Part shown: positions 30,696 to 40,089 of the stretch, piece after piece | Layout: each line of letters begins with the position of its first letter | How positions within the stretch are numbered: the stretch's first letter is position 1 | NCBI RefSeq assembly: GCF_028765545.1 | Contig: NZ_JARACP010000001.1 | Span: forward strand, 434,001 to 498,000 | Direction: 5' to 3' | Source of the DNA: Aliivibrio sp. S4MY1 | Lineage (GTDB): Bacteria > Pseudomonadota > Gammaproteobacteria > Enterobacterales > Vibrionaceae | Length of the DNA: 64,000 nt | Translations under genes and position numbers: made by a program | The notes under the pieces: model-generated | Told to the model about the DNA's origin: nothing | The model's database searches: none | What the model saw: the letters and a program-made list of their open reading frames with translations, nothing else

Positions 30696-31187
30696 ATGAT
30701 TTGGATCGATTTTGTCATTTTAGGTGTTATTAGCCTATCAGCTTTAATCAGTTTGGTTAGAGGATTTGTAAAAGAAGCATTGTCATTAGTGATATGGTTT
30801 GGTGCCTTTTTTGTTGCCAGTAACTTCTATCCTAAATTAGCAGCGTATTTTACAAATATACATGATGAAATGATAAGAAATGGCAGTGCGATAGCTGCCT
30901 TGTTTGTGGCAACCTTAATTGTTGGTGCTGTTGTTAACTATGTTGTTGGTCAATTAGTACAAAAAACAGGGTTGTCAGGAACAGATAGGATTTTAGGGAT
31001 TGTCTTTGGTGGATTAAGGGGCGTGCTAATTATTGCAGCGGTTCTATTCTTCATTGATGCCTTTACATCATTATCAGATTCAGAGTGGTGGAAGCAATCG
31101 CAATTAATACCTCAGTTTAAGGTTGTAATTGCGTGGTTCTTTGATTACTTAAAGGATACATCAAGTTTTCTTCCTGGCGCTAAATAG
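30696..31187 (+). CDS. cvpA: CvpA family inner membrane protein
   Basis: 163 residues with four predicted membrane helices (about 5-22, 27-45, 65-85, 100-125) and the family start [27 protein letters not shown]. CvpA is required for colicin V production in E. coli and is linked to envelope homeostasis; the molecular role is unclear. It is cotranscribed with purF behind the PurR-like box; its last codons form a terminator-like hairpin. Confidence 0.94.
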   Translation: MIWIDFVILGVISLSALISLVRGFVKEALSLVIWFGAFFVASNFYPKLAAYFTNIHDEMIRNGSAIAALFVATLIVGAVVNYVVGQLVQKTGLSGTDRILGIVFGGLRGVLIIAAVLFFIDAFTSLSDSEWWKQSQLIPQFKVVIAWFFDYLKDTSSFLPGAK

Positions 31188-31199
31188 CGCCAGTTTTTT
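31174..31199 (+). terminator. Terminator-like hairpin between cvpA and purF
   Basis: Perfect 9-bp stem CTGGCGCTA/TAGCGCCAG, 2-base apparent loop, T6 tract; it contains the cvpA stop codon and ends 22 bases before the purF ATG. It looks like an intrinsic terminator or attenuator inside the operon. Confidence 0.72.
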
Positions 31200-31221
31200 A
31201 GCAAATTGAGGACTCTAGGAC

Positions 31222-32736
31222 ATGTGCGGTATTGTTGGAATCGTGGGCGCAACACCAGTAAACCAGTCAATCTATGACGCTTTAACAGTGCTACAACATC
31301 GTGGCCAAGATGCTGCTGGTATTATTACCATAGAAAGCAATCGTTTCCGTCTGAGAAAGGCGAACGGTTTGGTGAAGGATGTGTTTGAAACAAAACACAT
31401 GCAACGCCTACAAGGTAACGTTGGTATTGGACATGTTCGATACCCTACAGCAGGTAGTTCTAGTGCCTCAGAAGCACAACCTTTCTATGTAAATTCTCCT
31501 TTTGGGATCACATTAGCGCACAATGGTAACTTAACCAATGCGAATGAAATCCGTGAGACTTTATTTGAACAAGAGCGCCGCCATGTTAATACGACTTCTG
31601 ATTCAGAAGTATTATTAAACATCTTTGCTCACCATCTTGATGAATCTAAGAATTACCCACTCACTCAAGACGATATCTTTAAAACAGTAGCTAAAGTACA
31701 TGAACAAATTCGTGGTGCTTATGCGGTAACGGCAATGGTGATTGGTCATGGAATGGTTGCTTTCCGTGATCCAAATGGCATTCGTCCATTATGCCTAGGT
31801 AAACGTGAAGTAGAAGGCCGTACAGAATATATGGTAGCGTCTGAATCCGTCGCTCTTGATGCTGTCGGTTTTGATTTTGTACGTGACGTAGCGCCAGGTG
31901 AAGCTATATATGCACCATTTGAAGGAGGTCTATATACACAACAATGTGCGCATGATCCAAAGTTAAATCCATGTATTTTTGAATTCGTTTACTTTGCTCG
32001 TCCAGATTCGTTTATTGATAAAATTTCGGTATACAGTGCACGAGTTGAAATGGGTAAGCGTTTGGGTGAAAAAATCAAACGTGAATGGGAAGATCTAGAG
32101 ATAGATGTAGTTTTACCTATCCCTGAAACTTCATGCGATATTGCCCTTGAGATTGCTCAAATTATTAATAAACCTTACCGTCAAGGGTTCGTGAAAAACC
32201 GTTATGTTGGCCGTACGTTTATTATGCCAGGTCAGCAAGAGCGTAAAAAATCGGTACGTCGTAAATTAAACGCTATTCGTTCAGAATTTAAAGATAAGAA
32301 TGTACTGCTGGTTGATGACTCAATTGTTCGTGGTACTACTTCTGAGCAGATCATTGAAATGGCGCGAGATTCAGGTGCTAAAAATGTTTACATGGTATCA
32401 GCTGCGCCAGAGATTCGTTTCCCGAACGTATATGGTATTGATATGCCAAGTGCAAATGAGTTAATTGCTCACGGTCGTGAAGTGGATGAAATCTGTAAAC
32501 AAATTGGTGCTGACGCATTAATCTTCCAAGATCTTTCCGATTTAGTTGACGCTGTAGGCTGCGGGAATCGTGAAATTGAACGTTTTGAAACCTCAGTTTT
32601 CAATGCGCATTATGTAACTGGAGACGTAGACCAAAATTACTTAGAGTATTTAGAAAGTTTACGAGGTGATGATGCAAAAAAAGATCATGAAGCTCAAAAT
32701 GTAGCAAGTTTAGATATTTATAACGAAGAAATTTAA
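31222..32736 (+). CDS. purF: Amidophosphoribosyltransferase
   Basis: 504 residues, same as E. coli PurF. Cys2 (MCGIVGIVG) becomes the N-terminal glutaminase nucleophile after Met removal; the phosphoribosyltransferase PRPP loop is [16 protein letters not shown] (about 361-376). First committed step of purine synthesis: PRPP plus glutamine to phosphoribosylamine. AGGA ribosome site close to ATG31222. Confidence 0.97.
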   Translation: MCGIVGIVGATPVNQSIYDALTVLQHRGQDAAGIITIESNRFRLRKANGLVKDVFETKHMQRLQGNVGIGHVRYPTAGSSSASEAQPFYVNSPFGITLAHNGNLTNANEIRETLFEQERRHVNTTSDSEVLLNIFAHHLDESKNYPLTQDDIFKTVAKVHEQIRGAYAVTAMVIGHGMVAFRDPNGIRPLCLGKREVEGRTEYMVASESVALDAVGFDFVRDVAPGEAIYAPFEGGLYTQQCAHDPKLNPCIFEFVYFARPDSFIDKISVYSARVEMGKRLGEKIKREWEDLEIDVVLPIPETSCDIALEIAQIINKPYRQGFVKNRYVGRTFIMPGQQERKKSVRRKLNAIRSEFKDKNVLLVDDSIVRGTTSEQIIEMARDSGAKNVYMVSAAPEIRFPNVYGIDMPSANELIAHGREVDEICKQIGADALIFQDLSDLVDAVGCGNREIERFETSVFNAHYVTGDVDQNYLEYLESLRGDDAKKDHEAQNVASLDIYNEEI

Positions 32737-32750
32737 ATTTCGTCTAAAGA

Positions 32751-32785
32751 AAAGCCTGTGATATCTGTTATCACAGGCTTTTTTT
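32751..32785. terminator. Bidirectional-capable terminator after purF
   Basis: 13-bp stem AAAGCCTGTGATA/TATCACAGGCTTT with a 5-base loop and T-run on the plus side; it separates the convergent purF and LysR genes. Confidence 0.9.
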
Positions 32786-32818
32786 GTTGTGTGTCTTGTC
32801 CTGAAATGTGTTTTAGTA

Positions 32819-33694
32819 TTAACTTGGTACGTGGCTACTTACGAAATCAATAAAAAGGCGGACTTTTTCAGGTTGATGATCTTTATGGTTATAAATCATA
32901 TAAATATCTCTAGGATTCGCTGACCAGTCTTTAAGAACACGTACTAATGAGCCATCAGCAAGGTATTGGCGGATCATAATATTTGGCATTAGCGTTATCC
33001 CTAAACCATCAGAACAAGCCATTCGAATCACATTAAGTTCACTCGCCTCAAAACGCCCAGCATCAGTAATTGTGACAGATTCACCATCATTATTCGTTAA
33101 ACGCCAACGCATTAAAGGGTTGCCTTTTAGTAAATGGTGCTCATGTAACTCTTGTGCGTGTGTTGGCTCTGAATTTGCTTCTAAATAAGTAGGACTAGCG
33201 ACTAAAATATCTTCTAAAGATCCAATTTGACGAGCAATAAGTGACGAGTCTCTTTGCTTTCCAACACGGAAAATAATATCCCAATCAGTCGGGTCAAGCT
33301 GTTCTGGTTGGTTGCTCATAGTTAGGTTAATACTGATATTAGGATAGATCAGCATAAACTTATTTAAGATAGGTTGAATCATGCGCTTGGTCAGGTTTGA
33401 AGGGGCTGCGATTTTTAATTTACCAGCAGCACCACGGCACTCTTCACCTAGACATTCACTGGTATTAACTAAAGTCGCTAAAATTGGGGCGCATTCATCA
33501 TAAAACTTTTGCCCAGCTTCTGTTAGTGATAGCTTGCGAGCGTGGCGATTAAGTAAGCGAATATCTAAAGAATCTTCTAAGGCTTGAATCCGACGAGTAA
33601 TTGTCGCAACAGGGATTAGGGTTTTTCTTGAGGCGGCAGTATAGCTGCCATTATCAACAACCTGTCGAAACAAATTTAAATCATCTAACTTCAT
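32819..33694 (-). CDS. LysR-family transcriptional regulator
   Basis: 291 residues. N-terminal winged helix-turn-helix (about 1-60, LNLFRQVVDNGSYTAASRK then ITRRIQALEDSLDIRLLNR), linker helix and a periplasmic-binding-protein-like effector domain (about 90-291). It resembles the large CrgA/AphB-type subgroup whose targets are often adjacent or unlinked; no obvious target is next to it, since rssB is divergent about 250 bases away. Effector unknown. Confidence 0.88.
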   Translation of the reverse strand: MKLDDLNLFRQVVDNGSYTAASRKTLIPVATITRRIQALEDSLDIRLLNRHARKLSLTEAGQKFYDECAPILATLVNTSECLGEECRGAAGKLKIAAPSNLTKRMIQPILNKFMLIYPNISINLTMSNQPEQLDPTDWDIIFRVGKQRDSSLIARQIGSLEDILVASPTYLEANSEPTHAQELHEHHLLKGNPLMRWRLTNNDGESVTITDAGRFEASELNVIRMACSDGLGITLMPNIMIRQYLADGSLVRVLKDWSANPRDIYMIYNHKDHQPEKVRLFIDFVSSHVPS

Positions 33695-33945
33695 TATATT
33701 AAGATACTCTCTGTTTTTTCGAACGATGAATTGTAACTAAAACCCTAATGTAGGTGTTGTTATAAGTCAACTAAAGTGAAATTCTATAAATAAAAGACCA
33801 AATTCTCCCCTAACGTAACAGTTATTAATAATCTTATCTAAAAAAATTTGTGCTCAACCTAATATGGAACTAAATTTATTCTGAGTAATAACAAAAATAA
33901 AGGAAGTATCCATTATTTGCTAAGGAACGTGCAGAGGGTTGTCGT

Positions 33946-35046
33946 ATGTCGATAGAGCAGTGCGAAAAAAATATAGATGAAGTTAAAGCACCAGTAGAAG
34001 ATTTGCTTTTTAATAAAGATGTATTGATTGTTGATGACGATCCTGTTTTTCGATCTATGGTAAAAGCGGTTTTAGAAAGTTATTCATGCAATGTAAAAGA
34101 AGCCTGTAATGGCTTAGAAGGACTGCAAATATTACAGAACGCATTACCTGATGTATTGTTGTGTGATTTAGCGATGCCAATATTAAATGGCATCGAGTTT
34201 GTTGAGGAAGCAGTTTTAGAATATCCAATGTTGCCAATCATTGTCATTTCAGGCAGTGGTGATATGCAAGATGTGGCAAAAGTGTTGCGTTTAGGGGCAA
34301 AAGATTTTTTAGTTAAACCGATCAGCGATATCTCGATCTTGATTAAGTCATTGATATCAGCTCTAAAATTAAGTGAAGAGAGCTCTCAACGAATGCAGGA
34401 CTTTTCAAGTCAATGGTTCAGAACATCAGAGCTTGATAAAAGCTGTAATGATGAACTGCATTGGCACTTAGATCATTTACAAAATGAACCTAATATAGGC
34501 AGAGAGCTTTTATTTGAGTTATTGCCAGAAAATGATGCGCAGCAAGGTAATTGGAAATTAAGTTATCGATTATTACAGCCAGTAGATGGAATGCCACTGA
34601 TTTTTGATTATGAGTGGTTGTTAGATGGTCGTTTATTCTTTTATCTTGTCGATTCAAAGTCAGGCGAGGAGAGTGGTGTTGTTTCTTGTCTGTTGATCAG
34701 AGCATTTTTTAATGATTTCATCCGAGATCAAAATATTACATTAAATACAATACCAAAAATGGTTGCTTCAATTGAAAAAGGAATGGCAACGATGGCACAT
34801 TCTTACCCTATGTCAGGTATGTTTGGGTATGTCGATTTTTCTGACGAGGCCATCTTTATTTTATCTGCAGGACTTGATGCCGTATGGGATAATCAGAAAG
34901 AGCGCAGTGTGGTACGAGGAAGCGAACAATTAACTCAGGGAGCCGAAAATAACAAGGTACATCGTTTCCCTATTGCACAGGAAAATAGTTTACTTTTGAA
35001 CAGGTTAGGGTGTAGCAGTTTTAAGCTTGAATTAAGTTCTTCATAG
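33946..35046 (+). CDS. rssB: RssB-like response regulator
   Basis: 366 residues. N-terminal CheY-like receiver (about 22-140): acidic pair in IVDDDPVF, phospho-acceptor Asp74 in LLCDLAMPILNG, Thr/Ser in VISGSG and Lys in DFLVKP. The C-terminal part is a degenerate PP2C-like phosphatase fold as in E. coli RssB (SCLLIRAFFNDF and ILSAGLDAVW align). In E. coli RssB delivers sigma S to ClpXP for degradation. The Vibrionaceae version is somewhat longer than the E. coli one (337). Followed by ybaN and apt. Regulation from its 250-base upstream region is not clear. Confidence 0.85.
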   Translation: MSIEQCEKNIDEVKAPVEDLLFNKDVLIVDDDPVFRSMVKAVLESYSCNVKEACNGLEGLQILQNALPDVLLCDLAMPILNGIEFVEEAVLEYPMLPIIVISGSGDMQDVAKVLRLGAKDFLVKPISDISILIKSLISALKLSEESSQRMQDFSSQWFRTSELDKSCNDELHWHLDHLQNEPNIGRELLFELLPENDAQQGNWKLSYRLLQPVDGMPLIFDYEWLLDGRLFFYLVDSKSGEESGVVSCLLIRAFFNDFIRDQNITLNTIPKMVASIEKGMATMAHSYPMSGMFGYVDFSDEAIFILSAGLDAVWDNQKERSVVRGSEQLTQGAENNKVHRFPIAQENSLLLNRLGCSSFKLELSSS

Positions 35047-35104
35047 ATTGATTGTTTAGTGATAGCCTCACGTTAGAGTATAGTTTTGGTTTAGAGAGAC
35101 AGTT

Positions 35105-35470
35105 TTGCATTTTACCCATAAGGCGTTTTGGTTTTTTATTGGCGTTATCGCATTAGTTCTAGGTCTTATTGGTGTATTTTTACCTCTCCTACCAACGACG
35201 CCATTTTTGATCCTTGCTAGCGCATGTTTTATGCGGGCTTCACCTCGAATCCATGCTTGGCTTATTATGCACCCTTATTTAGGCCCTCCTATTGTTGAGT
35301 GGCAGGAGTGTAAAACCATCAAGGCCTCCATTAAAAAGAAGGCGTTTGTAATGATAGTGTTTAGCTTTCTTCTCTCTATCATAATAGCGCCAATTTTGTG
35401 GGTGAAATTTTTATTGTTAGTATTAGCAACTACACTTCTATATTGGTTTTCAACCATCCCAAGTTCTTAA
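35105..35470 (+). CDS. ybaN: DUF454 inner membrane protein (YbaN family)
   Basis: 121 residues from TTG35105, preceded by AGAGAG; family alignment supports this start (FFIGVIALVLGLIGVFLPLLPTTPFLILASACFMRASPR). Three hydrophobic helices, at about 8-28, 30-46 and 80-115. Function unknown. In E. coli ybaN sits beside apt as well. Confidence 0.88.
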   Translation: MHFTHKAFWFFIGVIALVLGLIGVFLPLLPTTPFLILASACFMRASPRIHAWLIMHPYLGPPIVEWQECKTIKASIKKKAFVMIVFSFLLSIIIAPILWVKFLLLVLATTLLYWFSTIPSS

Positions 35471-35613
35471 TTTTTAAAATAATCGACTAGCGCAATAGGC
35501 ATTAGATCAACAGCTCATCTCGACGGGTAATACTTGCTCACAACACAGAAAGTGAATAACATAAGTCGGTTAATTTTTTTTAATGCCGGATTTAGGCAGA
35601 ATAGGACAAAATC

Positions 35614-36159
35614 ATGTCGACAGAAACACTTGAACTGATTAAAAGCAGCATCAAATCTATTCCTGATTACCCAAAAGCAGGCATCATGTTCCGTGATGTA
35701 ACTAGCTTGATGGAAGACCCAAAAGCATATCAAGCGACAATTCAGCTACTTGTAGAGAAATATAAACAAGGTGGCTTTACTAAGATTGTTGGTACTGAAG
35801 CTCGTGGTTTCTTATTTGGTGCACCATTAGCGCTAGAGTTAGGTGTTGGTTTTGTTCCTGTACGTAAGCCTGGAAAACTTCCACGCCCGACAATCGCACA
35901 AACGTATGATCTTGAATACGGTACAGATACGTTAGAAATTCATACTGATGCAATTGTTGAAGGTGATAAAGTATTAGTGGTTGATGACCTACTAGCTACT
36001 GGCGGTACGATTGAAGCAACAGTAAAACTGATCCGCCAACTTGGTGGTGAAGTTGAGCACGCAGCATTTGTTATTAACCTACCAGAAATTGGTGGCGAAA
36101 CTCGTTTAGAAGGTTTAGGCCTAAACGTATACAGCATTTGTGAGTTTGCTGGTCACTAA
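35614..36159 (+). CDS. apt: Adenine phosphoribosyltransferase
   Basis: 181 residues. Salvages adenine to AMP using PRPP. The PRPP motif is [16 protein letters not shown] (about 121-136); the start [18 protein letters not shown] and [14 protein letters not shown] are family signatures. A terminator separates it from dnaX. Confidence 0.97.
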   Translation: MSTETLELIKSSIKSIPDYPKAGIMFRDVTSLMEDPKAYQATIQLLVEKYKQGGFTKIVGTEARGFLFGAPLALELGVGFVPVRKPGKLPRPTIAQTYDLEYGTDTLEIHTDAIVEGDKVLVVDDLLATGGTIEATVKLIRQLGGEVEHAAFVINLPEIGGETRLEGLGLNVYSICEFAGH

Positions 36160-36184
36160 TTCCTCATATACACAATAAATTGAG

Positions 36185-36219
36185 TGAGATCTCTCTATCA
36201 AGGGAGATCTCATTTTTTT
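36185..36219 (+). terminator. Rho-independent terminator of apt
   Basis: 12-bp stem (36185-36196 with 36201-36212, one G-U pair), loop ATCA, T7 tract. Confidence 0.88.
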
Positions 36220-36262
36220 GCTGTGCTACGATTTAGATCTATTTTATTTTGGGCTGTATTCT

Positions 36263-38395
36263 ATGAGCTATCAAGTTCTGGCACGTAAGTGGCGTCCGCA
36301 TCATTTTAAAGATGTGGTTGGCCAGCCTCACGTGCTTACGGCGTTGGAAAACGCACTTGACCATAATCGACTTCATCACGCTTACTTATTTAGCGGAACT
36401 CGTGGTGTGGGTAAAACCACCATTGCACGTCTGTTCGCGAAAGGGTTGAACTGTGAAGAAGGGATCACATCAACCCCTTGCGGTGTGTGTTCTACTTGTA
36501 AGGAAATCGACGAAGGACGTTTTGTTGATTTACTTGAGATCGATGCTGCTTCTAGAACCAAAGTAGAGGATACTCGTGAACTGCTTGATAATGTTCAATA
36601 CAAACCTGCGCGTGGTCGTTTTAAGGTTTATTTGATCGATGAAGTTCATATGCTGTCGCGTCACAGCTTCAATGCGTTATTAAAAACATTGGAAGAGCCG
36701 CCAGAGTACGTCAAATTTTTATTAGCAACGACTGATCCACAGAAACTGCCTGTAACGATATTGTCTCGTTGTTTACAATTCCATCTAAAGCACATCAGTG
36801 TTGATCAAATTCATGACCAACTTGATTTTGTTTTAGATAAAGAAGAAGTAACAAAAGACGCAAGAGCATTAGGCTTGATTGCTCATGCTGCTGACGGCAG
36901 TATGCGTGATGCTCTGAGTTTAACAGACCAAGCAATTGCACTGGGTAATGGCTCAGTTACTACTGATATTGTTTCAGCGATGCTAGGCACTTTAGATACG
37001 GATCAAGCGGTTCGGATTTTAGAGGCTATAAGTACGAAAAACATGCAGACATTGATGAGCTGTGTAAATGATCTTGCTGATATGGGGATTGAATGGGATG
37101 GGTTAGCTAAGGAAATAGCGAACCAACTTCATAAATTAGCCATGTATCAAGCACTGCCGGCAACTCTGGATAAAACACAACCAGATGCAGAGCGTATTGA
37201 ACTGTTAAGTGGCCAATTATCTCCACAAGAAGTACAGCTTTTTTATCAAATTGCCTTACAAAGCCGTAAAGATTTACCGTTAGCACCAACGGAAAAAACG
37301 GGCGTTGAAATGATGCTGCTAAGAATGGTTGCGTTTCGTCCCGTTCATGCACAACAGTTAGATGCTCAACCGATTGCTGTACCATCAACAGAGCCTCAAG
37401 TTGTTCAACCTATGGCGATGCCAAGACAGCAGTCAGCGCCGCTTGTAGACTCAAATCCAGCAACGATGAAACCTCAAACGCCAGTACAGCGTCAGGCTCC
37501 TCAAGTTGCTCAGCTACCGCAACAAGAGTACGCGCAGAATCAATATGTGCCACCAGTGCAGTCAGAGCAACCACCTATGTATGATGCGCCGCCTATGGGG
37601 GATTCGCATCAATCAATGCAGCAAACATCATCTTCTGTACCTCCTGTACAGCAAGAGCCTGCTGTTGCACCAAAAACGGGTTTACTTGGCGTTCGTAACC
37701 AGTTACGCAGTGCAAAAAATAATTTAGCTAACACGAACAATGGTACTGGCTCAAAAAAGTCTAGTGCGGCATCCGATAAGAAAAAAACGAGTTCAGTGCT
37801 AGAACGCATTGCTGAAAAACAGCATTTAGCCCCTCGTGCTCAGGTGTCGCAAATTGGAAGTTCAGCAGCACAAGAGAAAAAACCAGAAGAGCCTTATCGT
37901 TGGAAATCAACACAACCTGAACAGAAAAAGGTCGTGAGTGATATTACTCCAACCAAGTTAAAACAAGCACTAGAGCATGAAAAAACACCAGAGATGGTAA
38001 AATTACTGGTGGAAGAGTCATCAAAGCAAGATGAATGGTCAGCACTGGCCATGTCATTAACCCTGCCAAAATTGGTTCAACAGTTAGTGTTAAATTCGTC
38101 GTTTGTTGAGAAAGACAACCAAGTAACATTACATTTGAGAGCAGCTCAGTCTCATTTGAATGGCGATAAAGCCAATGAATTAGTAGCTCAGGCATTGAGT
38201 CAGGCGCTTAATAAAGACATCACAGTATTGATTGATATTAGTACTGAGGGTACGACGCCTTTAGAATTGCGTGAGCAAATGTATCAAACCAAATTACAAA
38301 CGGCGTACCAAAGTTTACAACAAGATCCACACGTGAATTTCTTTATACAGAGGTTTGGTGCAGAAATGGATCAAGAAAGTGTAAGGCCGATTTAA
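36263..38395 (+). CDS. dnaX: DNA polymerase III subunits tau and gamma
   Basis: 710 residues for tau from ATG36263 (MSYQVLARKWRP, the family start; an upstream in-frame ATG at 36218 falls in the apt terminator T-run). AAA+ clamp loader: Walker A SGTRGVGKTTIAR (about 42-54), Zn cysteines between about 64 and 79, Walker B LIDEVHML (about 124-131), sensor and SRC motif LSRCLQF. Residues about 370-560 are a Gln/Pro-rich linker; the C-terminal domain binds DnaE and DnaB. A -1 frameshift signal at codons 498-499 would give a shorter gamma protein of 500 residues (see separate entry). Confidence 0.95.
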   Translation: MSYQVLARKWRPHHFKDVVGQPHVLTALENALDHNRLHHAYLFSGTRGVGKTTIARLFAKGLNCEEGITSTPCGVCSTCKEIDEGRFVDLLEIDAASRTKVEDTRELLDNVQYKPARGRFKVYLIDEVHMLSRHSFNALLKTLEEPPEYVKFLLATTDPQKLPVTILSRCLQFHLKHISVDQIHDQLDFVLDKEEVTKDARALGLIAHAADGSMRDALSLTDQAIALGNGSVTTDIVSAMLGTLDTDQAVRILEAISTKNMQTLMSCVNDLADMGIEWDGLAKEIANQLHKLAMYQALPATLDKTQPDAERIELLSGQLSPQEVQLFYQIALQSRKDLPLAPTEKTGVEMMLLRMVAFRPVHAQQLDAQPIAVPSTEPQVVQPMAMPRQQSAPLVDSNPATMKPQTPVQRQAPQVAQLPQQEYAQNQYVPPVQSEQPPMYDAPPMGDSHQSMQQTSSSVPPVQQEPAVAPKTGLLGVRNQLRSAKNNLANTNNGTGSKKSSAASDKKKTSSVLERIAEKQHLAPRAQVSQIGSSAAQEKKPEEPYRWKSTQPEQKKVVSDITPTKLKQALEHEKTPEMVKLLVEESSKQDEWSALAMSLTLPKLVQQLVLNSSFVEKDNQVTLHLRAAQSHLNGDKANELVAQALSQALNKDITVLIDISTEGTTPLELREQMYQTKLQTAYQSLQQDPHVNFFIQRFGAEMDQESVRPI
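37753..37764 (+). promoter_or_regulatory. Programmed -1 frameshift site in dnaX (gamma subunit)
   Basis: A AAA AAG (37753-37759) lies in the correct phase: zero-frame codons are TCA AAA AAG. Slipping back one base gives AAA AAA GTC TAG, so the -1 frame ends after one added Val at 37764. The E. coli dnaX slippery heptamer is identical. A strong downstream stem-loop or upstream Shine-Dalgarno stimulator was not obvious. Confidence 0.85.
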
Positions 38396-38498
38396 TTCGT
38401 TCTTATACAAATAAAGTAAAATATACATATGGGTTGAAATTGTAATATTCATCCCCATTTTCTTAGTAACAAAGAAGTAAATTTAAGAGAGAATAATT

Positions 38499-38834
38499 AT
38501 GTTCGGTGGAAAAGGCGGCATGGGCAACTTGATGAAGCAAGCCCAGCAAATGCAAGATCGCATGCAAAAAATGCAAGAAGAAATCGCAAACATGGAAGTA
38601 ACTGGTGAATCAGGTGCTGGCCTTGTTAAGGTTACTATCACAGGTTCTCACAGTGTTCGTCGTGTTGAAATCGATCCAAGCTTAATGGAAGAAGACGAAA
38701 AAGAGATGCTAGAAGATTTGATCGCAGCCGCGTTCAATGATGCTTCTCGTCGCATTGAAGAAACACAAAAAGAAAAAATGGCTGGTGTTACTGGTGGAAT
38801 GCAAATGCCACCAGGCTTTAAAATGCCATTCTAA
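38499..38834 (+). CDS. ybaB: YbaB/EbfC nucleoid-associated protein
   Basis: 111 residues, Met/Gln-rich N-terminal helix (about 10-35, [18 protein letters not shown]) and the core [16 protein letters not shown], ending in [10 protein letters not shown] small DNA-binding dimer, conserved between dnaX and recR across bacteria and thought to help nucleoid organisation or recombination. Good GAGAG ribosome site. Confidence 0.94.
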   Translation: MFGGKGGMGNLMKQAQQMQDRMQKMQEEIANMEVTGESGAGLVKVTITGSHSVRRVEIDPSLMEEDEKEMLEDLIAAAFNDASRRIEETQKEKMAGVTGGMQMPPGFKMPF

Positions 38835-38890
38835 TTTATCTTAAATGATAAAAATCAAGACAGATTATTCATATTCATCTTGGTAAAATT

Positions 38891-38920
38891 AGGCGGCTAA
38901 GTGGCTGCCTTTTTCTTTTC
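38891..38920 (+). terminator. Terminator-like hairpin between ybaB and recR
   Basis: 7-bp stem AGGCGGC (38891-38897) / GCTGCCT (38904-38910, one G-U) followed by TTTTTCTTTT, only 18 bases before the recR ATG. Probably partial termination between dnaX-ybaB and recR. Confidence 0.6.
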
Positions 38921-38937
38921 TGGAATATAAAAAAACT

Positions 38938-39540
38938 ATGCGAACAAGTGGTTTATTAGAACAATTAATGGAATCATTACGATGCCTACCTGGCGTTGGT
39001 CCAAAATCAGCTCAACGAATGGCGTTTCATCTTTTACAACGTAACCGTCAAGGGGGAATGCAATTGGCGGACTCTTTGTCTCGTGCGATGTCTGAGATTG
39101 GGCATTGCTCAGAATGTAGAACATTTACTGAAGAAGATACCTGTGCAATTTGTTTAAACCCAAAACGTCAAGCCAGCGGTGAGTTGTGTATCGTAGAAAG
39201 TCCTGCCGATATCGTTGCGGTAGAAGCAACAGGGCAATTTTCTGGGCGTTATTTTGTTTTAATGGGGCATCTCTCTCCTCTTGATGGTATAGGTCCAAGT
39301 GATATCGGTTTAGATTTATTTGACCACCGTTTAGGCCGTGGCGATATTACCGAAGTGATTTTAGCAACGAACCCGACGGTAGAAGGCGAAGCGACAGCTC
39401 ACTATATTGCTGAAGTGTGTCAGGAGCACCAAGTCCCTGCAAGTCGAATTGCACACGGTGTCCCTATGGGCGGAGAGCTAGAATTAGTGGACGGTACAAC
39501 GCTATCTCATTCTATTTTGGGGCGTCAGAGGCTGTACTAA
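38938..39540 (+). CDS. recR: Recombination mediator RecR
   Basis: 200 residues. N-terminal helix-hairpin-helix ([20 protein letters not shown]), a Cys4 zinc finger ([16 protein letters not shown]) and a TOPRIM domain ([13 protein letters not shown]). RecR with RecO loads RecA on SSB-coated gaps. Its 3' end overlaps the end of the convergent rhombosortase gene by 29 bases. Confidence 0.96.
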   Translation: MRTSGLLEQLMESLRCLPGVGPKSAQRMAFHLLQRNRQGGMQLADSLSRAMSEIGHCSECRTFTEEDTCAICLNPKRQASGELCIVESPADIVAVEATGQFSGRYFVLMGHLSPLDGIGPSDIGLDLFDHRLGRGDITEVILATNPTVEGEATAHYIAEVCQEHQVPASRIAHGVPMGGELELVDGTTLSHSILGRQRLY

Positions 39541-40075
39541 GTGTATAGAAATAGTAGAGTAATTGGAGCATTGCACCACAACATGCTCCAATTAGGTGAG
39601 CCTCTGTAGCAACGTTAGCATTTATTAGAGATACGGTTGAAGCGCTTGCTCCAAAGTATTGTTCCCAAGCAATTTTAGCAACGACACCGACGAGTAATAG
39701 CCACCCCGTACTTCGTTGCTGTTTGATGTCTTCAATCGCAGCCCAGATAAATAAGCCATGTAATACACCGGATAAGCCTACATAAGATTGGATAGGGGAT
39801 AATAAGAGAAGACCTCCTGTCATTAAACTGATAGAAAGCAGTAGGCCCCACAATTTTTTTGGATTTAATATGTCCTTAAAAATAAAACAAAATACCGTTA
39901 GTGCGGCAGCATTCATTATTAGGTGAGCAAGGTTAGTATGGGTAAAGTTACCCGTAATTAATCGCCAAACCTCGCCTTGTAGAATTAAGTTTCTGTCCCA
40001 AGTAAAAAAATCAGATACTGGTGTTAGTTGTGCAAACCCAAGCATAACTAAAATGGGAAAAAGTAATTTCAACAA
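39512..40075 (-). CDS. rrtA: Rhombosortase (rhomboid-family GlyGly-CTERM protease)
   Basis: 187 residues from the TTG at 40075, chosen because AAGGAA (40089-40084 on this strand) lies 8 bases upstream; a TTG at 40123 in frame would add 16 residues and overlap tapT. Six hydrophobic helices with rhomboid landmarks: [14 protein letters not shown], the catalytic Ser in [12 protein letters not shown] and catalytic His in EAHLIGA. The compact form and GLSGVLHG block fit rhombosortase, which cleaves C-terminal GlyGly-CTERM tails of secreted proteins in Vibrio. Convergent overlap with recR. Confidence 0.85.
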   Translation of the reverse strand: MLKLLFPILVMLGFAQLTPVSDFFTWDRNLILQGEVWRLITGNFTHTNLAHLIMNAAALTVFCFIFKDILNPKKLWGLLLSISLMTGGLLLLSPIQSYVGLSGVLHGLFIWAAIEDIKQQRSTGWLLLVGVVAKIAWEQYFGASASTVSLINANVATEAHLIGACCGAMLQLLYYFYTLSTASDAPK

Positions 40076-40078
40076 AAC

Positions 40079-40089
40079 AAAGGTTCCTT
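40079..40089. promoter_or_regulatory. Shared palindromic ribosome binding sites of rrtA and tapT
   Basis: AAAGGTTCCTT: on the plus strand AAAGG lies six bases before the tapT GTG; on the minus strand AAGGAA lies eight bases before the rrtA TTG. The two divergent starts are only 14 bases apart. Confidence 0.6.

Noticed and set aside
37780-37786. A7 run in dnaX as second frameshift or transcriptional slippage site
   Set aside because: Phase is G AAA AAA ACG, so tandem re-pairing in -1 is poor. The better heptamer lies 27 bases upstream; slippage on A7 is possible but weak.
38430-38462. Hairpin between dnaX and ybaB as terminator
   Set aside because: The stem TGGG/CCCA plus TGAA/TTCA has an internal loop, a long AT loop and a short T-run; too weak to call.
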